Below, piece by piece: positions 36,510 through 46,307 of a DNA stretch of 54,608 nt. Position numbers and translations under genes: made by a program. Position 1 is the first letter of the stretch, and the number at the start of each line of letters is the position of its first letter. The notes below the pieces were generated by a model. That model did no database searches. It was given only the letters and a program-made list of their open reading frames with translations, and was not told the DNA's origin. This DNA comes from Porticoccaceae bacterium (lineage in GTDB: Bacteria; Pseudomonadota; Gammaproteobacteria; Pseudomonadales; Porticoccaceae). The stretch lies in NCBI GenBank assembly GCA_029242085.1, contig JAQWUP010000002.1, forward strand, positions 1 through 54,608, written 5' to 3'.

Positions 36510-37250
36510 TCAATGCCAGTGCTCTGCAACCCAGGTCGCAGGCTTGAAGTGTCGATACCATTTACCGCTGACACCGGCAATTGCTTCATGGGGATCGGGC
36601 TTACCATGAAATACAAGTACACGGGTATCTGCTGGCATTTCAGTTTCTCTGGCTATAAAAAATGAAAATGGTTTTATGCAGTGACGCTTAAAACTGCGAC
36701 ACCAATGATCGGGCCAATAGACCAGCGCATTTTTTGCCATCAGCGCCGCCGACAGATATTCCTGTTCGTTGCGATGGACTTTTTTAATCTGTGCAAACGA
36801 TTGCTCAAACTCCGCTAGCACATACGGATGAGCACCGACTTCGAAACGGTATACCGATGAATTGCCGGTACCATCTTTTTTAATCCAGTCTTTAATAATC
36901 ATGACCTCACCTGGATAATCAAATAGATCATCCAGACTTCCGGTAATAATCAGATCGAGATCCAAGCATAAAACCTTGCCTTTAAGGTCGTACAAGGTCT
37001 CTGCAAATACCGCGAGCTTGTTCCAGCCGCGCTCCGGCCCACCAAGATCAACCGACAGTTCGGGCAGAGGAAATACTTCGACGTTGTCATGCAAGCCAGA
37101 TCCATCTTCGGTCAAACAGATAAAACGAAACTCTCTACTCATATTGCGCGCGACCATGGAATAAAGAGTATTCACATAGTCACCGGAATATTTGGTGCCC
37201 CACTTCATGCACAGCACATTTACAATTTCGTTAGCGGTAGAAATCGCCAT
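36510..37250 (-). CDS. Putative glycosyltransferase, GT-A/DxD type (first of a pair)
   Basis: The 246-residue protein has 'VLCMKWGTKYSGDYVNTLYSM', 'GWNKLAVFAETLYDLKG' and 'VLCLDLDLIITGSLDDLFDY', giving a DLD motif for metal and nucleotide-sugar binding. No signal peptide or membrane segment is seen. GGAA precedes the ATG. It follows ilvE by 60 bases and the second copy follows 20 bases later, so they look like a tandem duplication in one operon. In Pseudomonas the slot after glnE-ilvE holds LPS-core heptosyltransferases, which suggests a core or surface-glycan role here. Confidence 0.8.
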   Translation of the reverse strand: MAISTANEIVNVLCMKWGTKYSGDYVNTLYSMVARNMSREFRFICLTEDGSGLHDNVEVFPLPELSVDLGGPERGWNKLAVFAETLYDLKGKVLCLDLDLIITGSLDDLFDYPGEVMIIKDWIKKDGTGNSSVYRFEVGAHPYVLAEFEQSFAQIKKVHRNEQEYLSAALMAKNALVYWPDHWCRSFKRHCIKPFSFFIARETEMPADTRVLVFHGKPDPHEAIAGVSGKWYRHFKPATWVAEHWH

Positions 37251-37310
37251 AACTTTAATTCCGTTTGACTAGACTATTTTTATCAAAAGTCGCGCTTTAA
37301 CTCAGGCTGC

Positions 37311-38240
37311 CTATTCGGCAACCGGTGCCAACCAGTTTTGATACTTGGCATTCTTGCCTCGCACAAGGTCAAAATAAGCGGCCTGTAATGCTGTCGCAAT
37401 GGGTCCACGTTTACCTGAGCCAATAATGCGACTGTCATATTCACGGATAGGGACAATCTCTGCCGCAGTACCGGTGAAAAATGCCTCGTCACAAATATAA
37501 ACCTCATCGCGAGAGATACGCTTTTCACGCACTTCAATGCCATGGTCGGCCGCCAATTTAAACACTGTGTCGCGGGTCAGCCCATCGAGACAGGAGGTTA
37601 AGTCGGGCGTATAGATCACACCATCGCGAACCATAAAGAAGTTTTCTGCACTGCCCTCGGCAACATAGCCCTCCGGGTCGAGCATGATAGCTTCGTCACA
37701 TCCAGAGTCCAGCGCTTCACGCAGAGCCAACATTGAGTTGATGTAGTTACCGCTGGCCTTGGCCTTTACCATTGTAATGTTGACATGGTGTCTGGTGTAG
37801 GAGGAAGTGCGTACCTTGAGGCCCGTCTCCAGAGTTTCGGGCGACATGTAAGAGGGCCAGTCCCATGCGGCGATACCCACATGAATCTTAAGGCCCTCAG
37901 CGCGTAGCCCCATACCTTCAGAGCCTAAAAATACTAGCGGGCGGATGTAAGCGGCTTCAAGATTATTACTGCGCACGACTTCGCGATGCGCATCACAGAT
38001 TTCCTGCTGGCTAAAAGGCAACTCCATGTGCAAAATTTTTGCCGAATTAAACAGTCGTTTAATATGGTCTTCCAGACGAAAGATACAGGTTCCTGCAATC
38101 TCGGTTTCATAGGCGCGAATGCCTTCAAAAACCCCGTTGCCGTAGTGCAGAGATGAGGTGAGAAAATGAATTTGCGCATCGCGCCAATCAATTAACTTGC
38201 CGTCCATCCAAATAAAACCATCGCGGTCTGAAAATGACAT
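37311..38240 (-). CDS. ilvE: Branched-chain amino acid aminotransferase
   Basis: The 309-residue fold-type IV PLP enzyme makes valine, leucine and isoleucine from their keto acids. 'SSLHYGNGVFEGIRAYET', the PLP lysine in 'MVKAKASGNYINSMLALRE', 'GYVAEGSAENFFMVRDG' and 'FFTGTAAEIVPIREYD' match IlvE. Length equals E. coli IlvE (309). It follows glnE by 21 bases and precedes the glycosyltransferases; ilvD lies nearby on the other strand. Confidence 0.97.
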   Translation of the reverse strand: MSFSDRDGFIWMDGKLIDWRDAQIHFLTSSLHYGNGVFEGIRAYETEIAGTCIFRLEDHIKRLFNSAKILHMELPFSQQEICDAHREVVRSNNLEAAYIRPLVFLGSEGMGLRAEGLKIHVGIAAWDWPSYMSPETLETGLKVRTSSYTRHHVNITMVKAKASGNYINSMLALREALDSGCDEAIMLDPEGYVAEGSAENFFMVRDGVIYTPDLTSCLDGLTRDTVFKLAADHGIEVREKRISRDEVYICDEAFFTGTAAEIVPIREYDSRIIGSGKRGPIATALQAAYFDLVRGKNAKYQNWLAPVAE

Positions 38241-38261
38241 CGACCTAATTCCTCTTTTTAA

Positions 38262-41129
38262 TTAATTATTGCCAAATAAACTGTGCCACTGAGTCACCAC
38301 CATCTCCCTCTCCTCAACAAACTCTGACACAGCTACTTCCGCCAGCTGGTTGTGCAGCTGTAAACGATGCCCTGCGGTGCGGAATCTCTTGTAGGCGTCT
38401 ATCAACTGGAGCGCTTGTTGTTCTGCTAACAAACCACATTGAGACAATGACTCTATAATGCGGATAGTATCGCTCCAGCGAGTAAGCGAGGGATGGTCAT
38501 GTGACCAAGCCAAGACTGCAAATTGAACCATAAATTCAATATCGACGATACCTCCAGAGCCATGCTTGAGTGACAATTTGCCATCTTTAGTGCTCTGATC
38601 TTGGTGTTTACGCATTTTCTCACGCATTTGTCTTACTTCCGTGCCCAGAGATTGCGTATCTCTCACCCCCGTGAGAACCGCATCTCTGACTTTAGCAAAG
38701 TCGACGGCCAGATCTGCGTCACCGGCAACAACTCTCGAGCGCACCAGCGCCTGATGCTCCCAGGTCCAGGCATCGCTGTGCTGGTACTTTTCAAAACCGA
38801 CCAAGGAGGACACCAACATACCTGAATTACCGGAGGGCCGAAGACGCATATCAATTTCGTAGGCTCTGCCAGAATGCGTTGGTGTCGATAAAATATGAAT
38901 AATGCGCTGACCCAGTCGCATAAAAAAGGTGTTGTTATCGATACTGCTTAAGCCATCAGTCACCTGGTTGGCTTCGGCGCTATGTAAGAACACCAGATCG
39001 AGATCGGACTTATAGCCCATCTCAATGCCACCCATCTTGCCGTAGGCGACCACAATAAAGCCCGGCGTTTGGCTCTGTTTGTCACGCTCGCTGGCTCTCG
39101 ATATCTGCGGCTGACCATAGCTGGCCACTAACTGCTGCCAGGCAATATTGACCACGTGCTCAACCACCACCTCTGCAAGCCATGTCAGATAATCGCTGAC
39201 CTGCATAAGCGGCAATACATCCATTACCTCACAGGCAGCAACACGCAGAGTATAGGAGCGGCAAAAATAGCGAATCGCTTCCATCTGCTGCTCTTGATCT
39301 TCATCTGGTATACGCAGGGTTTGCTGGCGCAACTGATCGCGCAGCACCTGTTTGTCAGGTGCGGTATACAGCGAACGCGGATCTAGCAGTTCGTCTAGCA
39401 GCGCGGGATAGGCCGCTAGCTCCTCGGCAATCCAACTGCTGCTCTCACAGAGAACCGCGAGCTGCTCGAGTGCTTGGGGGTTTTCAACCAGTAATGCCAG
39501 ATAGGCGCTGCGTCGCAGCACCCCCTGAATCAAGCCCAGCGTTCTGCCCAGAGTCAGACTGTTATCAGAGCGATCGGCACAGGCAGCAATAAGCTTGGGT
39601 AACAGCGCTTCGAGACGATTGCGCGGCAGGGCATCGAGGTTCTGCACCGATCTGCTCTGATAAAAACTTGCCAGCTGCTCCGCCACTGCCTGCGGCTGCT
39701 GATAACCCTGTTCCTGCAAGTGCTGCCGGATAGCCTCTGCATTGGTATCCTGTTGCCAGATACTCTGCTCATCGTCGCAAGCCTGTGCTGTCTGCGACTG
39801 CTGATCCGAAATAATGGCACTGAAACTGCTGCGCACATGGTCTCGATGCGTTTGCAGCTGCCCATAAAAATCGCTCCAGGTGGCAAACCCCAACAGCACT
39901 GCCACTCGCTGCTGGCCCAGTTCATCTCGCGGCAGTTCCTGGGTCTGCTTGTCGGCAATGCCCTGCAGTGCATGCTCTGTATTGCGCAAAAATTCATAGG
40001 CCTGCCACAGTATCTGCTGCTCGGCATGAGTCATTATCTGCTCTGCCGCGAGAACTTGTAATGCCTGATACAGAGACTGAGTTTGCAGATGGGTGTCGCG
40101 ACCACCGCGAATAAGCTGCAAGGTCTGGGCAATAAACTCGACCTCACGAATACCGCCGGGCCCAAGTTTTATATTGTCCTGCATGCCTTTGCGCGACACT
40201 TCGCGGTTGATAGTCCGCTTTAAATCGCGCAGAGATTCAATCGAACCATAATCAAGGTATTTGCGGTAGACGAAGGGCCGCAACATGGCCGCCAGATAAC
40301 CTGCGTCGGCTGGCTCACCGGTCACCACTCGCGCCTTGATCATGGCGTAACGCTCCCAGTCGCGCCCCTGAGTGAGATAGTATTCTTCCAACGCTGAAAA
40401 ATTTAGCACCAGCGCTCCGCTCTGGCCGTAGGGCCGCAATCGCATATCCACGCGAAAAACAAAACCATCAGCTGTGTGGCGATCAAGAGCGGCTATTAGC
40501 TGTTGCCCCAAGCGGACAAAGAACTCTTGATTTGAGATGCTGCGCTCGCCGCCTTGAGTCTGTCCTGCGTCGGGGTAGGCAAAAATAAGATCAATATCTG
40601 AGGATATATTTAGTTCATGGGCGCCCATCTTGCCCATGGCGATAATCACCAGCCGCTGCTCTTCACCCGAGGAGTTGACCGGCGTACCGAGTTGGGCACA
40701 CAAAAGCCTGTGCAAGATATCCAGAGCTCCAACAATACAGCTCTCTGCCAACAGGGTAGCGTCTCTGGTGGTTTCTAGCATGGGCGCGCTGCGGGTAAAG
40801 TCTCGCCATACAATGCGGATCATTTCACGACGACGAAATATTCTCAGCTGCTGGCTAAGCTGCTCTTCGCTGCTTACCTGAGCAAGCCACTGCTGCAGAC
40901 GCGTTGAGAAGGTGTCTGCCGCGTAACTCTGCGCTAAATCACCACTTTCTACTAATTGCTGAAACAGCTCTGGGTCGGCACTGCACTGCTCGGCAACAAA
41001 GTCACTACAGCCCCAGACCAACGCTAACTGCTGGGCAAAGGCTGAGTCAGACTGCAGACGCTGTTGCAGCCAGGGTGCATTGGGTATTGCCTTTAAAGAC
41101 AGTGGAACAGGAACATTTTTCAACGGCAT
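38262..41129 (-). CDS. glnE: Bifunctional glutamine synthetase adenylyltransferase/deadenylase
   Basis: The 955-residue protein has two nucleotidyltransferase domains: the N-terminal with 'IIAMGKMGAHELNISSDIDLIF' and the C-terminal with 'VVAYGKMGGIEMGYKSDLDLVF', each followed by 'DMRLRPYGQSG' or 'DMRLRPSGNSG'. It adds and removes AMP on GlnA under PII control. Length matches E. coli GlnE (946). It starts 12 bases after the ATPase stop with no clear ribosome-binding site, so translational coupling is likely. Its substrate enzyme GlnA begins at the left edge of this window. Confidence 0.97.
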   Translation of the reverse strand: MPLKNVPVPLSLKAIPNAPWLQQRLQSDSAFAQQLALVWGCSDFVAEQCSADPELFQQLVESGDLAQSYAADTFSTRLQQWLAQVSSEEQLSQQLRIFRRREMIRIVWRDFTRSAPMLETTRDATLLAESCIVGALDILHRLLCAQLGTPVNSSGEEQRLVIIAMGKMGAHELNISSDIDLIFAYPDAGQTQGGERSISNQEFFVRLGQQLIAALDRHTADGFVFRVDMRLRPYGQSGALVLNFSALEEYYLTQGRDWERYAMIKARVVTGEPADAGYLAAMLRPFVYRKYLDYGSIESLRDLKRTINREVSRKGMQDNIKLGPGGIREVEFIAQTLQLIRGGRDTHLQTQSLYQALQVLAAEQIMTHAEQQILWQAYEFLRNTEHALQGIADKQTQELPRDELGQQRVAVLLGFATWSDFYGQLQTHRDHVRSSFSAIISDQQSQTAQACDDEQSIWQQDTNAEAIRQHLQEQGYQQPQAVAEQLASFYQSRSVQNLDALPRNRLEALLPKLIAACADRSDNSLTLGRTLGLIQGVLRRSAYLALLVENPQALEQLAVLCESSSWIAEELAAYPALLDELLDPRSLYTAPDKQVLRDQLRQQTLRIPDEDQEQQMEAIRYFCRSYTLRVAACEVMDVLPLMQVSDYLTWLAEVVVEHVVNIAWQQLVASYGQPQISRASERDKQSQTPGFIVVAYGKMGGIEMGYKSDLDLVFLHSAEANQVTDGLSSIDNNTFFMRLGQRIIHILSTPTHSGRAYEIDMRLRPSGNSGMLVSSLVGFEKYQHSDAWTWEHQALVRSRVVAGDADLAVDFAKVRDAVLTGVRDTQSLGTEVRQMREKMRKHQDQSTKDGKLSLKHGSGGIVDIEFMVQFAVLAWSHDHPSLTRWSDTIRIIESLSQCGLLAEQQALQLIDAYKRFRTAGHRLQLHNQLAEVAVSEFVEEREMVVTQWHSLFGNN

Positions 41130-41141
41130 AAGGTGGTTTTT

Positions 41142-42911
41142 TCAGCGACCAAGCTCTGGTGTTACGCGCATTACCTCCTCTATTGAGGTAACTCCCTCTG
41201 CGACTTTTTCGGCACCAGCAAGACGCAACGGCTTCATTCCCTCTGCAACCGCTGCCTGGCGAATTTGTTGAATATCTGTATCGGCACCTATGGCGCTCAG
41301 TGGTGCACTGCTCAGGGGCATAATTTCATAGACACCCTGGCGCCCAGCATAACCTGTGTTGCGGCATTCAAGACAGCCCCCGGGCTGATAAATTGTTTTT
41401 GTTATAGGCATCTTAAAGGGATAAGTCAGCTCGGCCCAGGCCTGTGGATCTGGCGCGACCTCTTTGCGACATGCTTTGCATAGGGTGCGTACCAAACGTT
41501 GGGCCATCACGCCATTTAAGGTTGCTTTGAGCAGATGGACCGGCAAACCTAGGTCCAGCAGCCGGCTGATCGCGGTAGGCGCATCGTTTGTGTGCAGAGT
41601 AGATAGCACCAGATGTCCAGTAAGGGCCGCTTGCACGGCCATTTCTGCCGTCTCAGAATCGCGAATTTCGCCGACCATAATAATATCTGGATCCTGACGC
41701 ATCAGAGTGCGAATACCAGCGGCAAAATCAAATTCGATCGCTGGCTGAATCTGACTCTGGTTAAAAGCATCGACTACCATTTCAATCGGATCCTCTATGG
41801 TACTTAGATTGACCGACTCCGCGGCGAGATACTTGAGCGTTGAATAGAGGGTAGTAGTTTTGCCGGAACCTGTTGGGCCGGTAACCAAAACAATGCCATT
41901 GGCGCGTGCAGTCATGGCCTGCCAACGGGAAAAATCCTCTGCCACCAGCCCCAACTGAGTGAAGTTGCGCAGCAGCACATCGGGATCGAAAACACGCATC
42001 ACCAATTTCTCACCAAAGGCGGTGGGCATAGTCGAGAGTCGCAACTCAACCTCATTGGCATTGGGCGCCACAGTTTTGATTCGGCCATCCTGAGGACGTC
42101 TTTTTTCAGCGACATCCATGCGGCCCAATATTTTCAAGCGGCTGATCATCGCGGTCATCACATTGTCCGGCAATTCATAGACCAGATACAGTACCCCGTC
42201 TATGCGAAAGCGCACCTTACCCTTACCTCGCCGCGGCTCAAGATGAATATCACTGGCGCGCTGTTCAAAGGCGTATTGCAATAACCAGTCGACGATATTC
42301 ATGATGTGCTGATCCTGAGCGTCCGGATTTTTTAACTTGCCCACCTCTAGCAGCTGCTCAAAATTTGATATTTTGGTTCCCGCATTGGCTGAGGAACCGG
42401 CGCCAAATACGGATTTAGTCAAGGCGTAAAATTCCACCGTATACTTTGTGATATCCACAGGGCTGGCCACCACCGTGCGCACTGTTTTGCGACTTGTTTG
42501 TTGCAGGCTCTGTATCCAGCTCTGGTCAAAGGGCTGCATGGTCGCAATTACCAATTCTTGGGGAAGCACCTCAATACAGAGAATGTCGTAACGCTGGGCA
42601 TAGGCAAAGGACATAACCGCAGTGACCGCGGGTACATTTATTTTTAATGGGTCTATATGGACCAGTGCCAGTTTTGATTTTGTAGCCAGCCATTGGGTGA
42701 GCACATCGATATTAAGCGAGTCCTGATTACCGGCATGACTGCACTGTTTGCTGGCAATATACTGCAGTGGATGCGATAGAGCATCCTGCCTGTTCCGTCG
42801 CTCGGCCGCCAGTCTATTGGCATCTTCTTGCATAAGTAAGCCATCGCTAACTAAATATTTTAAGGTACTGCCAAGATCGAGAGATCGTCCTTTTATACTG
42901 GCCTGATCCAT
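41142..42911 (-). CDS. PilB/GspE-type secretion ATPase
   Basis: The 589-residue protein has an N-terminal GspE-like domain, then 'ASDIHLEPRRGKGKVRFRID', Walker A GPTGSGKTT, 'STIEDPIE' (Asp box), 'LRQDPDIIMVGEIRDSETA' (Walker B) and 'LSTLHTNDAPTAISRL' (His box). Paired cysteines 'CKAC' and 'CLEC' form the usual zinc site. Such ATPases drive type II secretion or type IV pili. No pilin, platform or secretin gene is adjacent, so the system it serves cannot be named. AGGAG precedes the ATG. It heads a likely operon with glnE and ilvE. Confidence 0.9.
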   Translation of the reverse strand: MDQASIKGRSLDLGSTLKYLVSDGLLMQEDANRLAAERRNRQDALSHPLQYIASKQCSHAGNQDSLNIDVLTQWLATKSKLALVHIDPLKINVPAVTAVMSFAYAQRYDILCIEVLPQELVIATMQPFDQSWIQSLQQTSRKTVRTVVASPVDITKYTVEFYALTKSVFGAGSSANAGTKISNFEQLLEVGKLKNPDAQDQHIMNIVDWLLQYAFEQRASDIHLEPRRGKGKVRFRIDGVLYLVYELPDNVMTAMISRLKILGRMDVAEKRRPQDGRIKTVAPNANEVELRLSTMPTAFGEKLVMRVFDPDVLLRNFTQLGLVAEDFSRWQAMTARANGIVLVTGPTGSGKTTTLYSTLKYLAAESVNLSTIEDPIEMVVDAFNQSQIQPAIEFDFAAGIRTLMRQDPDIIMVGEIRDSETAEMAVQAALTGHLVLSTLHTNDAPTAISRLLDLGLPVHLLKATLNGVMAQRLVRTLCKACRKEVAPDPQAWAELTYPFKMPITKTIYQPGGCLECRNTGYAGRQGVYEIMPLSSAPLSAIGADTDIQQIRQAAVAEGMKPLRLAGAEKVAEGVTSIEEVMRVTPELGR

Positions 42912-43026
42912 GTTTTAACTCCTGTACTTAACACCAAGCCTAAATAGTAGCCCTCTTTAGGGCACTGGGTAGGTCAAAGCGCAACGATCAGATAATTTAT
43001 AACTCAACTTATTGGCGCTGGTTGCT

Positions 43027-43032
43027 TATAAT
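43027..43032 (+). promoter_or_regulatory. -10 box immediately before argA
   Basis: A consensus TATAAT ends six bases before the argA ATG at 43039. A start of transcription at the usual distance would fall on the ATG itself. No ribosome-binding site is seen. The -35 is weak. Confidence 0.45.
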
Positions 43033-43038
43033 CACGCC

Positions 43039-44343
43039 ATGACTACAGACAGCTACGTACAGTTTTTCAGGCAGACTTCGCCCTATATACACGCACATAG
43101 GGGTAAGACCTTTGTTATTGCCCTTGGCGGCGATGCCATCGCCCATGCCAATTTCCATCGCACCGTGCATGATATTGCACTGTTGCAGAGTCTGGGCATT
43201 CGCTTGGTGCTGGTACATGGCGCACGACCACAGATCGATGCACGTATCGCTCTGTCTGGTATTGATACAAGTTTTGCCAAGCAACTTCGGGTCACTGATG
43301 CTGATGCCATGCACTGTGTCAAAGAAGCCGTGGGCAGCACTAGACTGATCATTGAATCTGAGCTCTCTATGGGCCTGCCTAACTCGCCGATGCATGGCGC
43401 ACAACTGAGTGTGATTGGCGGTAACTTTATGACTGCCAAACCGGTTGGCGTGCGCGATGGTGTCGATTTCCAGCGCACCGGTGAGGTGCGTCGTGTCGAT
43501 GCAGAAGCGGTTCAACAGCAGCTTGACCTCGGATCGCTGGTGCTGATGTCACCCATTGGCTTTTCGCCCACCGGCGAAGCATTCAATCTGAATTATCAGG
43601 ATGTGGCCACCCATGTGGCTATTGCTCTCAATGCCGAAAAACTAATTTTGGTCAGTGAGGCGCGCGGGATTGTTGATAACGAACAGCTGGTGCGCAGCAT
43701 CTCCTTACCGGAAGTGGCTGCTCTTCAAGCTAATAGTACTGATGATCATGAACACAGCTTACTGGCGTCCTCCTATCAGGCCTGCAGCAATGGAGTTGAG
43801 CGCGTCCATGTTGTCAGCTGCGCTGAAGACGGTGCGCTGCTATCTGAGCTATTCACCCGCGAGGGCAGTGGCACATTGATTATGAATGATCATTCTGAGG
43901 TTATTCGACCAGCCACCATTGATGACGTGGGCGGTATTCTCGATTTGATTTCACCGCTTGAAGATCAGCAGGTGCTGGTTAAACGCTCGCGTGAATTACT
44001 GGAAACAGAGATCTCGCGATTTATGGTGGTCATACATCCAGAGGGACTTTTGCTGGGCTGTGCTGCCCTTTATCCAACCATGCAAGAATCTAGTGGTGAG
44101 TTGGCCTGTGTCGCCACCCACCCAGAGTTTCATGATCAGGGTATAGCTACGCGCCTTCTGGCACGCATTGAAACTGCAGCTCAGGCAATGGGTATGTCGA
44201 CACTGTTTGCTCTGAGCACCCAGACCGCCCACTGGTTTCTAGAGAAAGGATTTGTCGAGGCGCAGGTGACAGATCTGCCTGCGCAGAAACAGTCACTGTA
44301 TAATTATCAACGTAATTCACGAATATTTAGCAAAGCTATTTAA
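43039..44343 (+). CDS. argA: Amino-acid N-acetyltransferase (N-acetylglutamate synthase)
   Basis: The 434-residue protein makes N-acetylglutamate, the first step of arginine synthesis. The N-terminal amino-acid-kinase domain has 'HRGKTFVIALGGDAIAH' and 'LVLVHGARPQID'; the C-terminal GNAT domain (about 285-434) has 'ATIDDVGGILDLISPLE', 'LACVATHPEFHDQGIATRLL' and the end 'QSLYNYQRNSRIF'. The ATG at 43039 aligns with E. coli ArgA; an in-frame TTG at 43012 is less likely. The gene is divergent from the PilB-like ATPase and may be read from a leaderless mRNA. Confidence 0.95.
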   Translation: MTTDSYVQFFRQTSPYIHAHRGKTFVIALGGDAIAHANFHRTVHDIALLQSLGIRLVLVHGARPQIDARIALSGIDTSFAKQLRVTDADAMHCVKEAVGSTRLIIESELSMGLPNSPMHGAQLSVIGGNFMTAKPVGVRDGVDFQRTGEVRRVDAEAVQQQLDLGSLVLMSPIGFSPTGEAFNLNYQDVATHVAIALNAEKLILVSEARGIVDNEQLVRSISLPEVAALQANSTDDHEHSLLASSYQACSNGVERVHVVSCAEDGALLSELFTREGSGTLIMNDHSEVIRPATIDDVGGILDLISPLEDQQVLVKRSRELLETEISRFMVVIHPEGLLLGCAALYPTMQESSGELACVATHPEFHDQGIATRLLARIETAAQAMGMSTLFALSTQTAHWFLEKGFVEAQVTDLPAQKQSLYNYQRNSRIFSKAI

Positions 44344-44390
44344 CCAGCTGCTATCCTTCGCCACCCAAGTTTTAATACAAGAGATTAACA

Positions 44391-46226
44391 ATGCCTAAGT
44401 ATCGCTCTCACACTACCACCCAAGGTCGGAATATGGCTGGAGCCCGCGCGCTTTGGCGTGCCACGGGAATGAAAGACGATGATTTTAACAAGCCAATGAT
44501 CGCCATTGCCAATTCCTATACGCAGTTTGTGCCCGGTCATGTGCACCTTAAAGATATGGGCGATCTGGTGGCAGCTGAAATCGCGAAGGCTGGTGGTATT
44601 GCCCGCGAATTTCACACCATCGCTGTAGATGACGGGATCGCTATGGGTCACGATGGCATGCTCTATTCTCTGCCCTCGCGCGATATTATCGCTGACTCTG
44701 TCGAGTATATGGTCAATGCGCACTGTGCCGATGCTCTGGTCTGCATTTCCAACTGCGATAAAATTACTCCAGGGATGCTGATGGCCGCGATGCGTCTCAA
44801 TATTCCAGTGATCTTTGTTTCTGGCGGACCCATGGAAGCCGGTAAAACTAAGTTGTCAGAGCATAAGCTCGATCTTGTCGACGCTATGGTTATTGCTGTG
44901 GATGACGCTGCCAGTGATGAGAAAGTTGCTGAGTACGAGCGTTCTGCCTGCCCAACCTGTGGTTCCTGTTCCGGTATGTTTACCGCCAACAGCATGAACT
45001 GTCTCACAGAGGCTCTAGGTCTGTCGCTGCCGGGCAATGGCACTGTTTTAGCAACGCATTCGGATCGTCGCGAGCTCTTCCAAGAAGCCGGTCGCACTAT
45101 TGTCGATCTGGCGCGCAAGCATTATGAAGAGGACGACTACAGTGTATTGCCTCGATCAATCGCTAATTTTAAAGCCTTTGAAAACGCCATGACTCTGGAT
45201 ATTTGTATGGGCGGCTCGACCAATACTATTTTGCACTTGCTCGGAGCCGTTCAGGAAGCCGGTATTGATTTTGATATGGATGATATAGATCGGTTGTCTC
45301 GAGTTGTGCCTCAGCTGTGTAAGGTGGCGCCGAGTACACCTGAGTACCATGTTGAAGATGTACATCGTGCCGGTGGCATTATGGGTATATTGGCGGAGCT
45401 GGAGCGGGCAGGCCTGATTCACGGTGAAATACCTACAGTACATTCCAAAACCTTAAAAGAGGCGCTGGAGAAGTGGGATATCGTGAGCGGTAATGTCAGC
45501 GAGGAAGTGAAGACATTTTACAAGGCTGGCCCTGCGGGTATACCCACGCAGACGGCCTTTAGTCAGAGCACAAGATGGCCGTCTCTGGATGCTGATAGAG
45601 AAAATGGTTGTATCCGGAATCTCGAAAATGCCTTTAGCCTCGATGGTGGACTGGCCGTATTGACCGGTAATCTGGCGCCGGACGGCTGCGTGGTTAAAAC
45701 CTCGGGGGTAGATGAGTCGATCCATGTCTTCGAGGGTCCCGCCTTTATTACTGAAAGCCAAGATGAAGCGGTTGCCTGCATTCTCGATGACAAAGTTAAA
45801 GCCGGTGACGTGGTTATTGTGCGCTACGAAGGCCCGCGCGGTGGACCAGGTATGCAAGAGATGCTCTATCCCACTAGCTATATAAAATCTAAGGATCTGG
45901 GCAAAGCCTGCGCCCTGATTACTGATGGTCGTTTCTCTGGGGGCACCTCGGGCCTGTCAATTGGCCATGTATCACCAGAGGCTGGTGCCGGCGGCAATAT
46001 TGGTCTGGTCAGGCAGGGAGATACTATTCGGATTGATATTCCCAACCGCAGTATTGATGTGCTGATCTCCGACACTGATTTGGAGGCGCGCCGAGCAGAG
46101 CAGGATAAGCTGGGTTGGAAACCTGCCGAGGAGCGTCCACGTAAAGTGACCGCAGCACTCAAAGCCTATGCCAAGCTGGCCACCAGTGCAGATAAGGGCG
46201 CGGTGCGCGATCTGTCTCAGCTCTAA
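44391..46226 (+). CDS. ilvD: Dihydroxy-acid dehydratase
   Basis: The 611-residue iron-sulfur enzyme forms the keto acids of valine and isoleucine, the substrates of IlvE. The cluster ligands are in '[12 protein letters not shown]' and '[18 protein letters not shown]'; '[19 protein letters not shown]' is the C-terminal signature. Length is as in E. coli (616). It follows argA by 47 bases and ends at a strong terminator. Confidence 0.97.
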   Translation: MPKYRSHTTTQGRNMAGARALWRATGMKDDDFNKPMIAIANSYTQFVPGHVHLKDMGDLVAAEIAKAGGIAREFHTIAVDDGIAMGHDGMLYSLPSRDIIADSVEYMVNAHCADALVCISNCDKITPGMLMAAMRLNIPVIFVSGGPMEAGKTKLSEHKLDLVDAMVIAVDDAASDEKVAEYERSACPTCGSCSGMFTANSMNCLTEALGLSLPGNGTVLATHSDRRELFQEAGRTIVDLARKHYEEDDYSVLPRSIANFKAFENAMTLDICMGGSTNTILHLLGAVQEAGIDFDMDDIDRLSRVVPQLCKVAPSTPEYHVEDVHRAGGIMGILAELERAGLIHGEIPTVHSKTLKEALEKWDIVSGNVSEEVKTFYKAGPAGIPTQTAFSQSTRWPSLDADRENGCIRNLENAFSLDGGLAVLTGNLAPDGCVVKTSGVDESIHVFEGPAFITESQDEAVACILDDKVKAGDVVIVRYEGPRGGPGMQEMLYPTSYIKSKDLGKACALITDGRFSGGTSGLSIGHVSPEAGAGGNIGLVRQGDTIRIDIPNRSIDVLISDTDLEARRAEQDKLGWKPAEERPRKVTAALKAYAKLATSADKGAVRDLSQL

Positions 46227-46253
46227 TCAGGGAGACAAAAAGCCAGCAGACAT

Positions 46254-46291
46254 AAAAAAGCCCGGGACTATCTCTAGTTCCGGGCTTTTTT
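46254..46291. terminator. Bidirectional rho-independent terminator
   Basis: AAAAAAGCCCGGGACTA and TAGTTCCGGGCTTTTTT form a GC-rich stem (one G-U pair or mismatch) with a four-base loop and A/T runs on both sides. It serves ilvD on the plus strand and the TonB cluster on the minus strand. Confidence 0.92.
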
Positions 46292-46307
46292 GTGTCAGGC
46301 TAAAACC

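Noticed and set aside
39554-40027. 157-codon frame within glnE
   Set aside because: It lies on the same strand in another frame, inside a continuous GlnE reading; composition artefact.
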